Of a stretch of DNA of 6,878 nucleotides, positions 1 through 6,640 are shown in pieces. Below the pieces are notes generated by a model. It searched no databases. It was not told the DNA's origin and saw nothing but the letters and a program-made list of their open reading frames with translations. The DNA is from Planctomycetaceae bacterium (GTDB lineage: Bacteria; Planctomycetota; Planctomycetia; Planctomycetales; Planctomycetaceae). The position numbers and the translations under genes were made by a program. Location: contig JALQWE010000045.1 of the NCBI GenBank assembly GCA_023258825.1, positions 7,365-14,242 of the forward strand. The letters are read 5' to 3'. How positions within the stretch are numbered: position 1 is the stretch's first letter; each line of letters starts with the position of its first letter.

Positions 1-13
1 GGCAGGGCGTTTG

Positions 14-1495
14 TCAGCGTGAATTCAGAGCCATGGTGACCGTTTTCAGCTCGGTGTAATTTGCCAGGCCCGCCTCTCCAAGCTCTCGACCAATCCCACT
101 CATCTTGAATCCGCCAAACGGTGCTGCGGCGTCAAAGACGTCATAGCAGTTGACCCAGACTGTACCGGCACGGAGGTCGCGAGACAGAACGTGTGCTTTG
201 GACACATCTCGCGTCCAGACAGCCGCTGCCAATCCATAGGCGGTATTATTGGCCCGTCGACTGACCTCATTCAGATCACTGAACTTCAGGATGCTCATGA
301 CTGGCCCGAAGATCTCCTCCCTGGCGATGTCCATCTCGTCTGTCACATCGGTGAACACCGTTGGTTCAACGAAGTACCCACGGTCGCCAACACGGCGTCC
401 TCCGGCCACACATTCCGCCCCCTGCGCCCGTCCGCGGTCAATGTAACGCAGAATCCGATCGAACTGCGCCTGATCCACCTGTGGCCCCTGACGTGTGTCC
501 TGATCAAAGGGATTGCCAACCCGGCGATCGCGGATTCGAGCAATCATGCGTTCCACAAACTCATCATGCACTGAGTCCTCCACGAACAGTCGACTTCCCG
601 CACAGCAGCATTGCCCCTGATTGAAAAACAATCCGAATTCAGCACCGGCGACTGCCGCATCAAGATCAGCGTCCGCGAACACAATGTTCGGACTTTTTCC
701 ACCCAATTCGAACGTGAGCCGCTTCAGAGTTTCTGCGGCATCCCGCATGATGATCTTCGCAGTCAGACCTTCGCCGGTGAACGCGATTTTGTCTACCTGA
801 GGATGACGCACGAGGGCTGCACCAGCGGTCGGGCCATAACCCGGCACAACGTTGATGACTCCCGGTGGAAACCCGGCTTCCAGTGCCAGTTCGGCCATGC
901 GCAGACAGGTCAACGGCGTCTGCTCAGCTGGCTTCATCACGATCGTATTTCCCGTCGCCAGCGCCGGGCCCCATTTCCACGCCACCATCAGCATGGGAAA
1001 GTTCCATGGAATAATCTGCCCGCAAACGCCTATCGGTTCCCGCCGCGTGTAGCAGAAATAATCTCCGCGAATCGGAATCGTGTTGCCATGAATCTTGTCT
1101 GCCCAACCCGCGTAGTAGCGGAAGCAGTCGATCACAAGGGGCAGATCAGCCGCTCGGGAATCACTGATCGGCTTGCCATTGTCCAGAGTTTCCAGCGCAG
1201 CCAGTTCATCGAAGTTTTTCTCGAGCAGGTCGGCCAGCCGATTCAGCAGTCGTCCTCGGTCACGGGCGTCCATTCTGGACCACGGGCCGGATTCAAACGC
1301 CATTCGGGCCGCACGCACGGCGAGATCAACGTCTGCGGCATCACCTTCCGCCACCTCACAAATCACATCCTCGGTGGCCGGATTGACCGTTGAGAAGGTC
1401 TTGCCACTGACAGACGGACGAAACTCATCACCGATGAGGATCCCGGTCTGACGAATTTCCGGAGCAGAGAAGGGGGACAATTCCGTGGTGGACAT
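14..1495 (-). CDS. NAD(P)-dependent aldehyde dehydrogenase (ALDH1/ALDH2 class)
   Basis: This enzyme oxidises an aldehyde to the carboxylic acid with NAD(P)+ in the cytoplasm; the physiological substrate cannot be read from the sequence. The protein is 493 residues, normal for the family and complete. All the classical residues are visible: Asn165 in PWNF, Lys188 and Glu191 in MKPAEQTP, the general base Glu263 in FELGGKSP, the nucleophile Cys297 in FNQGQCCCAGSR and Glu394 in EEIFGPV. The C-terminal half closely resembles mitochondrial ALDH2, including WVNCYDVF and PFGGFKMSG. The reading frame stays open upstream to 1636, but homology begins near residue 15 and an AGGAG lies 7 bases before the ATG at 1495, so that start was chosen. 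One oddity is the NAD-phosphate loop, which reads FTGEGLTA (residues 239-246) instead of the usual FTGSTEVG. The gene is downstream of the FKBP gene on the same strand but separated from it by a terminator. Confidence 0.95.
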   Translation of the reverse strand: MSTTELSPFSAPEIRQTGILIGDEFRPSVSGKTFSTVNPATEDVICEVAEGDAADVDLAVRAARMAFESGPWSRMDARDRGRLLNRLADLLEKNFDELAALETLDNGKPISDSRAADLPLVIDCFRYYAGWADKIHGNTIPIRGDYFCYTRREPIGVCGQIIPWNFPMLMVAWKWGPALATGNTIVMKPAEQTPLTCLRMAELALEAGFPPGVINVVPGYGPTAGAALVRHPQVDKIAFTGEGLTAKIIMRDAAETLKRLTFELGGKSPNIVFADADLDAAVAGAEFGLFFNQGQCCCAGSRLFVEDSVHDEFVERMIARIRDRRVGNPFDQDTRQGPQVDQAQFDRILRYIDRGRAQGAECVAGGRRVGDRGYFVEPTVFTDVTDEMDIAREEIFGPVMSILKFSDLNEVSRRANNTAYGLAAAVWTRDVSKAHVLSRDLRAGTVWVNCYDVFDAAAPFGGFKMSGIGRELGEAGLANYTELKTVTMALNSR

Positions 1496-1502
1496 GAACT
1501 GA

Positions 1503-1507
1503 CTCCT
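1503..1507 (-). promoter_or_regulatory. Ribosome binding site of the aldehyde dehydrogenase gene
   Basis: AGGAG on the minus strand lies 7 bases before the ATG at 1495. It decides the start codon: the longer in-frame ORF beginning at 1636 would overlap the FKBP terminator hairpin and add 47 residues with no family resemblance. Confidence 0.8.
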
Positions 1508-1586
1508 GTGAAGCTGTAGTGGGACAAGCCGGCCACGCCGGACGGCTGACCAGTCAGTCACCGCCCTCGTGGGCTGAACACCTGGG

Positions 1587-1592
1587 ATTATG
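1587..1592 (-). promoter_or_regulatory. Possible -10 element upstream of the aldehyde dehydrogenase gene
   Basis: The minus strand reads CATAAT, matching five of six bases of the bacterial -10 consensus. It would give a leader of roughly 85 bases before the ATG at 1495. No good -35 box is visible 16-18 bases upstream. The position downstream of the FKBP terminator is where an independent promoter would be expected. This is weak evidence from pattern matching alone. Confidence 0.3.
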
Positions 1593-1626
1593 CCCCGCCA
1601 ACGTCCGGAATGCGACTGAGCCCGGC

Positions 1627-1668
1627 AAAAACGCAAAAGTCCCCAGTGTCGCGCAACACAGGGGACTT
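1627..1668 (-). terminator. Rho-independent terminator of the FKBP gene
   Basis: The inverted repeat AAGTCCCC (1637-1644) and GGGGACTT (1661-1668) forms an 8 bp stem. Above an A/A mismatch it continues with GTGT (1646-1649) paired to ACAC (1656-1659), closing a six-base loop. On the minus strand the stem is followed by two T tracts, TTTT then TTTTT, separated by GCG. It begins 43 bases after the FKBP stop codon, so it terminates that gene and isolates the aldehyde dehydrogenase gene. In the plus direction the downstream T tract is poor. Confidence 0.85.
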
Positions 1669-1711
1669 GCAGTTTTGGACAACCGTAATCTTTACGTCGA
1701 ACGTGAAGTGC

Positions 1712-2431
1712 TTATTCGTCAGCCGTCTCCAGCAGGTGAATTTCGAAAATCAACACTTCGTTGGGACCAATTGCTCCACCGGCTCCACGTGTGCCATAGG
1801 CCAGATCACTGGGAATGAACAAACGATAGTGCGAACCGGTCTTCATCAGCTGCAACGCTTCTGTCCAACCCTTGATCACCTGAGTCACACCGAAGGAGAC
1901 AGGCTCATCGGTGTCAGCTGGAGCCTCACCTTCGTAGGACTGATCAAACACAGTGCCGTTCAGCAGCTTGCCGCGGTAGTGCGTCTTGACCTTGCTTTTG
2001 GCCGTCGGGACAGGTCCGTCGCCTTCTTTGACGACCAGATACTGCAGACCAGACTTGGTAACCTTCACGCCCTTCTGAGCCTTATTGCCGTCGAGGAATT
2101 TCTGATTTTCAGCCAGCTTGGCAGCATTTTTCTGCTCAGCCAGTTCTTCCATCGCAGCCTGAATTTCTTCCGGCTTCAGGGCGGCCTTTTCACCCTTCAG
2201 AGCGGCAGCGATACCCGCAGCGATAATCTGAGGATCCAGGTCCAGACCTTCTCGACTGATATTCATGCCGATGTTGTAGCCGATCCCATAGCTGGCTTTT
2301 TCACGGGTGGATTCGAGCTTCAGCGGCCCCTTGGGAGCATCAGCATCTCCGTCCTGGGCAATGGCAACGGGGCAGAGGAGCGCCAGAGCAGTGAATGCAC
2401 TGGGCAAGGAACGCAGTAGACGAGAGAACAT
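1712..2431 (-). CDS. Exported FKBP-type peptidyl-prolyl cis-trans isomerase (FkpA/FklB/Mip-like)
   Basis: This protein catalyses cis-trans isomerisation of X-Pro bonds and probably assists folding outside the cytoplasm. It has 239 residues. Residues 1-25 form a signal peptide (Arg4 and Arg7, a hydrophobic core, then a likely AIA|Q cleavage site). Cys20 is in ALLC, which does not fit a lipobox. Residues about 42-115 are a helical, charged FKBP_N dimerisation domain that starts with KASYGIGYNIG. Residues about 125-236 are the FKBP catalytic domain. The pocket is intact by alignment with FKBP12: Tyr152, Phe162, Asp163, Phe180, Val185-Ile186, Trp189, Tyr212 and Phe229. The start at 2431 has an AGGAG at 2440-2444, 8 bases upstream. 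The gene ends in a strong terminator and is divergent from xylA, so it is probably monocistronic. The Mip/FkpA-like domain order is clear; the clients are unknown. Confidence 0.93.
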   Translation of the reverse strand: MFSRLLRSLPSAFTALALLCPVAIAQDGDADAPKGPLKLESTREKASYGIGYNIGMNISREGLDLDPQIIAAGIAAALKGEKAALKPEEIQAAMEELAEQKNAAKLAENQKFLDGNKAQKGVKVTKSGLQYLVVKEGDGPVPTAKSKVKTHYRGKLLNGTVFDQSYEGEAPADTDEPVSFGVTQVIKGWTEALQLMKTGSHYRLFIPSDLAYGTRGAGGAIGPNEVLIFEIHLLETADE

Positions 2432-2788
2432 GAGAAATGCTCCTGGGAGGGAGGTGGCCCGGATACTTCAAAAGCAGACTGGCCAGACACAGAACAGCAA
2501 CCCAGTCACAATTCCGGGTTGTGCAGTCGAAGCATCGGATGGGATTACTCTGAGCAATGCCACTACCTCACGAAGAATCGCCGCAATGAGTCTTCAATAT
2601 GACGACTTTCCGGCCGCTTGCAATTCGGACAGGCCAGGAAAAACCGGCAACAACCGTGTTTGGTCAAACCGGGAAACAGGCCCCGAATTTGGTATCTCCA
2701 ACACCACAGGGAGATTTCCCCGGATGGAGGGGATCTGACCGGGATTACCGAGATGCCGGTTCGCGTCTCTTCAATCCCTGCGGCGGGT

Positions 2789-2797
2789 TGCTACACT
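2789..2797 (+). promoter_or_regulatory. Possible extended -10 promoter of xylA
   Basis: The plus strand reads TTGCTACACT here, which contains the extended -10 pattern TG-N-TACACT (hexamer at 2792-2797, four of six consensus matches). No strong -35 is seen at the right distance, which is tolerated by extended -10 promoters. Transcription would start near 2804, giving a leader of about 107 bases before the xylA ATG at 2911. The call rests on pattern matching alone. Confidence 0.35.
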
Positions 2798-2896
2798 TCG
2801 CGGCCTGTGCTACGGCATGATGTTGCTGCTCCATGAGCGCTGGACGCCCCGAGTGCGCCCTGCTCGTGCCCAATACCGAATGTCTCCGAAAACGCT

Positions 2897-2902
2897 GGAA
2901 AG
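2897..2902 (+). promoter_or_regulatory. Ribosome binding site of xylA
   Basis: GGAAAG lies 8 bases before the ATG at 2911. It supports this start over the in-frame ATG at 2833, which has no purine-rich sequence before it. Confidence 0.65.
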
Positions 2903-2910
2903 TGTCGTTT

Positions 2911-4224
<1,314 letters not shown>

Positions 4225-4321
4225 ACGCTCCATGCTCCGATGACGTTCCGGATCACCCCAGCCGTTTCATTTCCGGTCTCGGGTCAGGGGCTCCGGTGCG
4301 AAGTCCGAAAGATCGTTTTTC

Positions 4322-4349
4322 AAAGCCCGACTCGCAAAAGTCGGGCTTT
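4322..4349 (+). terminator. Intrinsic terminator downstream of xylA
   Basis: AAAGCCCGACT (4322-4332) and AGTCGGGCTTT (4339-4349) are perfect inverted repeats, giving an 11 bp stem with a six-base loop. The descending arm ends in TTTT (4347-4350) and then CC, so the T tract is short. The hairpin lies about 97 bases after the xylA stop and only 29 bases before the next start codon, so it could end the xylA transcript or act as an attenuator for the downstream gene. Confidence 0.75.
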
Positions 4350-4378
4350 TCCATTCCTCCGCCATCCGGACCCATTCC

Positions 4379-5050
4379 ATGCCTACCAATCCCCCCGAAG
4401 TCATCACGATTGCCATGATGCGGGAAGTGCTGTCGGTCCCGCTGCTCTGCGATGCTCTTGATGCCGCAGGATTCCCCCGACAGTCGCCACGCCTGCCCCT
4501 GCGTCCCCTCACCATACCTCACGTCACACTGATTGGGCGCTGTCGCACCACACTCTGGGCCGACATGGCCCACGCAGATCCTCAACCCTATGAACTGGAA
4601 CTCAAAGCCGTCGATTCCTGCCAACCTGACGACGTGCTGATTTGCAGCGCTTCCGGGTCAAATCGCTCCGGAATCTGGGGTGAATTGCTGACCACGGCGT
4701 CGCGCAATACCGGCTGTGCAGGAGTGATCGTGGATGGAGCAGTCCGTGACCTCGCCAAAATGCGTGCGATGAATTTCCCGGTCTTTGCACGCGGTACCAA
4801 CCCCTACGACAGTCGGGATCGACAACGAGTGATCGATCTGGATATTCCCGTCGAACTGGATGGCATTCGCTTCTGCCCCGGCGATCTGGTCGCAGCAGAC
4901 GAAGATGGCATTGTGGTCGTCCCGGCAGCGGTCGAACACCAGGTCGTGAAAGCGGCGTGGATCAAAGCCCATGCAGAGAACGAAGTGCGTGACGCAATCC
5001 GTGGAGGAATGTCAGCGACGAAGGCCTTTGAGACTTTCGGAGTTCTTTAA
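4379..5050 (+). CDS. RraA / HMG-CHA aldolase-like family protein
   Basis: This is a 223-residue member of the RraA-like fold family. The family includes 4-hydroxy-4-methyl-2-oxoglutarate aldolases with oxaloacetate decarboxylase activity and the RNase E inhibitor RraA. The core is WGELLTTASRNTGCAG-VIVDGAVRD: Gly101-Glu102, then Gly120, Arg123 and Asp124. The acidic residue at 102 followed by 20 residues and Arg-Asp matches the metal/substrate motif of the aldolase branch, with Glu where Asp is typical. A second conserved part, GIRFCPGDLVAADEDGIVVVP, spans residues 162-182. The retained Arg-Asp motif argues for an enzyme acting on a 2-keto acid; the substrate is unknown and RNase E regulation is not supported. 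The start at 4379 has no clear ribosome binding site; ATGs at 4415 and 4418 are alternatives that would trim the N-terminus by 12-13 residues. The gene follows xylA across a terminator and converges on truB. Confidence 0.87.
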   Translation: MPTNPPEVITIAMMREVLSVPLLCDALDAAGFPRQSPRLPLRPLTIPHVTLIGRCRTTLWADMAHADPQPYELELKAVDSCQPDDVLICSASGSNRSGIWGELLTTASRNTGCAGVIVDGAVRDLAKMRAMNFPVFARGTNPYDSRDRQRVIDLDIPVELDGIRFCPGDLVAADEDGIVVVPAAVEHQVVKAAWIKAHAENEVRDAIRGGMSATKAFETFGVL

Positions 5051-5072
5051 AAGCTGGGAAATGCCAGGGCCA

Positions 5073-6002
5073 TCAAAGGGGATCGGCACCAGCACTCGTT
5101 GGTGCTGACCGCAGAAACACATTTTTCGGCTGCAGAGTCCCCTTCTCTGTGACTACGGCCAACCCATAAAGCTGTCGGTAACCCTCATCTGCAAGCGCCA
5201 CCAGCGTACCTGCTGAAGGAGGCATGGCGTCGATATATTTCGCGCTGTCGATCACCAACGCTCGGCCACAAACAATGTCTCGACAGTCCTGATCTGTACA
5301 GCAGTAACGGGGCAGGGGGGCCGTGATCTGCGTGGCCGGAATGACAAAGCTGCCCAGAGTCGATTTTGTCAGTGCCTCCGGAAGTACTGCATTGTCTACT
5401 TCAAACTCACCGATCGCCGTTCGTTCCAGCCGACTCATCAGCGCTCCACACCCAAGAAGCCGACCAAGGTCCCGCGCGATGGAACGAATGTAGGTCCCGG
5501 AGCCGCAGGTGATCTTCAACTGCAGCAATGGCCACTCCCAGCGCAGCAGGTCGATGCTGTGGACGACCACTTCACGCCCCTCCAGTGTGAACTCCGCTCC
5601 ACTGCGGGCCAGATCGTAAGCCCGTTGGCCCTGCACATGGATCGCAGAGTATGCCGGGGGGACCTGAGTGACAACGCCGGTCAGTTGTCTCAGTCCGGAC
5701 GTGATGGCCTCTACATCGGGCAGCACAGAGGGTTGCGGCGATTGAGTGATCTGCCCGGTGCTGTCGTCCGTATCACTGACTTGTCCGAGAGTGAACTCAG
5801 CCGTGTAGGTTTTTGTACGTTCCTGCAACAACGTGACCAGGCGAGTGGCATCACCAATGCAGACCAGCAGAACTCCAGTTGCCAGCGGGTCCAGCGTACC
5901 TGCATGGCCGGCCTTCAAAGGCTTTACAAGTCGCTGAATCTGATTCACAACATCCCGGGACGTGACACCCTGCGGCTTGTTGACATTGATAACACCGAAC
6001 AT
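5073..6002 (-). CDS. truB: tRNA pseudouridine(55) synthase TruB
   Basis: TruB converts uridine-55 of the tRNA T-loop to pseudouridine in the cytoplasm. The 309-residue protein is near the E. coli length (314). The N-terminus, GVINVNKPQGVTSRDVV, is typical and fixes the start. The catalytic Asp38 is in GHAGTLDPLATGVL with His33 before it. Tyr66 in KTYTAEF, the block VPPAYSAIHVQGQRAYDLAR (residues 114-133) and Tyr171/Arg173 in GSGTYIRSIARDLG complete the active site. Residues from about 230 form the PUA-like C-terminal domain. That part carries an unusual group of cysteines, Cys234, Cys235, Cys240 and Cys245. The best Shine-Dalgarno-like sequence, AGGA at 6017-6020, is 14 bases from the ATG, further than usual. 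The gene is not next to rbfA, infB or ribF, its common partners. Its stop is 22 bases from the stop of the convergent RraA-like gene. Confidence 0.97.
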   Translation of the reverse strand: MFGVINVNKPQGVTSRDVVNQIQRLVKPLKAGHAGTLDPLATGVLLVCIGDATRLVTLLQERTKTYTAEFTLGQVSDTDDSTGQITQSPQPSVLPDVEAITSGLRQLTGVVTQVPPAYSAIHVQGQRAYDLARSGAEFTLEGREVVVHSIDLLRWEWPLLQLKITCGSGTYIRSIARDLGRLLGCGALMSRLERTAIGEFEVDNAVLPEALTKSTLGSFVIPATQITAPLPRYCCTDQDCRDIVCGRALVIDSAKYIDAMPPSAGTLVALADEGYRQLYGLAVVTEKGTLQPKNVFLRSAPTSAGADPL

Positions 6003-6028
6003 AGCGAAACACTTGGTCCTGACAGCAG

Positions 6029-6058
6029 ATTAAAAAACAAGACAGAGAAAGCCGTCAG
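6029..6058 (-). promoter_or_regulatory. Possible truB promoter
   Basis: On the minus strand CTGACG (6053-6058, four of six matches to the -35 consensus) is followed after 18 bases by TTTAAT (6029-6034, five of six matches to the -10 consensus). A transcript would start near 6022, giving a leader of about 20 bases. This would make truB independent of the lipoprotein gene upstream of it. Unverified pattern match. Confidence 0.35.
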
Positions 6059-6077
6059 ATCTTTCACATGGTTGCCG

Positions 6078-6102
6078 GGCAGGAGCGGATTTGCAGCCTG
6101 CC
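6078..6102. repeat. Short inverted repeat between lipoprotein gene and truB
   Basis: GGCAGG (6078-6083) and CCTGCC (6097-6102) are perfect inverted repeats around a 13-base loop. It is in the 224-base gap after the lipoprotein gene. No T tract follows on either strand, so it is not a standard intrinsic terminator. It may be a chance pairing. Confidence 0.3.
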
Positions 6103-6226
6103 GTTCTCCGACAGCTGCGTGCTTAGACTCCAATGAAAACTCTGGTGGTGCTCCGGCTCCTGTTCGTCGTCAGATTCCACCCCGAACTCATCGCTGCTTC
6201 AAGGGCAATCGGAGAAATCCGCGTCG

Positions 6227-6511
6227 TCAGTAGTCAATTCCCAGATTGCGCTCAATGGAACGCGCCTTGTCGGACATCAGGTATTTTCCGAACCAGGGAT
6301 CCGGATCCTGCTCACGGTCATACTCCGCGCGGCCCTCATCGCCGACGAAATCCCATTCCCCATTGTCCTCGTCTGCACTTTCTCCATCAAACGGGCGCGG
6401 AGTGAACATGCGACCAAAACGCCGGGATGCGGTCTTCGGATGCTCAACAAGACTGCAGCCCGCCAGCAGGAGCAGCAGAACGGCAGGCAGGAGCATTGGC
6501 CGTGGTAACAT
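6227..6511 (-). CDS. Small acidic lipoprotein of unknown function
   Basis: I do not recognise a named family. The start at 6511 gives 94 residues. Residues 1-19 are a lipoprotein signal: two prolines flanking Arg4, a leucine-rich core and the lipobox LLAGC, with Cys19 as the lipidation site. The mature part, about 76 residues, is hydrophilic. First comes a basic stretch (SRRFGRMFTPRP), then an acidic segment rich in Asp and Glu (residues about 43-67), then the compact end DPDPWFGKYLMSDKARSIERNLGIDY, which looks like a conserved block. No enzyme motif is visible. The upstream ATG at 6556 would put 15 polar residues before the signal, and GGAG lies 6 bases before 6511, so 6511 was chosen. Lipid anchoring in the cell envelope is inferred from the lipobox. 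The gene is divergent from bshB1 and 224 bases upstream of truB. Confidence 0.75.
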   Translation of the reverse strand: MLPRPMLLPAVLLLLLAGCSLVEHPKTASRRFGRMFTPRPFDGESADEDNGEWDFVGDEGRAEYDREQDPDPWFGKYLMSDKARSIERNLGIDY

Positions 6512-6517
6512 GGTTTT

Positions 6518-6521
6518 CTCC
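6518..6521 (-). promoter_or_regulatory. Ribosome binding site of the small lipoprotein gene
   Basis: GGAG on the minus strand (in CGGAGAA) is 6 bases before the ATG at 6511. It selects that start, which also places the signal peptide at the very N-terminus. Confidence 0.65.
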
Positions 6522-6605
6522 GGTGAAGGCGGACTTTGAGACAGGGGGCACAGCAAAAATGCCGATTGGGAAAAGACGAAGTCGCTGTGACTGTCCAGAC
6601 GGGAC

Positions 6606-6611
6606 TGTAAT
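6606..6611 (+). promoter_or_regulatory. Possible -10 element of the bshB1-like gene
   Basis: TGTAAT matches five of six bases of the -10 consensus and would give a leader of about 22 bases before the ATG at 6641. No acceptable -35 is seen 16-18 bases upstream, so this is a weak call. It lies in the 129-base region shared with the divergent lipoprotein gene. Confidence 0.25.
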
Positions 6612-6640
6612 CAGGCAGCGCGAGTTTGTGAGAACAAAAC

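Larger units (their letters stand above)
2432..2910. other. Gene-free divergent intergenic region between FKBP and xylA
   Basis: About 480 bases without a supportable gene. It must hold the promoters for the FKBP gene (leftward) and xylA (rightward). Short open frames exist, such as a 73-codon frame at 2599-2820 on the plus strand, but they lack a good ribosome binding site and any recognisable motif. A weak inverted repeat, ATCTCC (2694-2699) and GGAGAT (2710-2715), is present. I see no tRNA-like or CRISPR-like structure. Confidence 0.6.

Noticed and set aside
611..1393. A 260-codon open frame on the plus strand opposite the aldehyde dehydrogenase
   Set aside because: Antisense to conserved coding sequence, with no ribosome binding site or recognisable domain.
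1496..1636. N-terminal extension of the aldehyde dehydrogenase to the ATG at 1636
   Set aside because: The extra 47 residues have no family counterpart, and the start would sit at the edge of the FKBP terminator, while the ATG at 1495 has a proper AGGAG.
1610..2419. A 269-codon open frame on the plus strand opposite the FKBP gene
   Set aside because: It begins inside the terminator region and runs antisense to the FKBP gene; its phenylalanine- and leucine-rich text is the complement of lysine- and glutamate-rich FKBP codons.
2599..2820. A 73-codon plus-strand frame in the FKBP-xylA gap
   Set aside because: Composition and text show no domain, the upstream region has no good ribosome binding site, and several overlapping frames in the gap are equally open.
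5080..5112. Hairpin-forming GCACCA/TGGTGC near the end of truB, considered as a shared terminator
   Set aside because: It lies inside the truB coding region and no T tract follows it on either strand; the 22-base gap between the two stops holds only a 4 bp stem.
5559..6233. A 224-codon open frame on the plus strand opposite truB
   Set aside because: Antisense to the catalytic half of truB, no motif and no start signal.
6133..6405. A plus-strand frame beginning MKTLVVLRLLFVV, resembling a signal peptide
   Set aside because: It lacks a ribosome binding site, has no family resemblance and runs antisense through the better supported lipoprotein gene.
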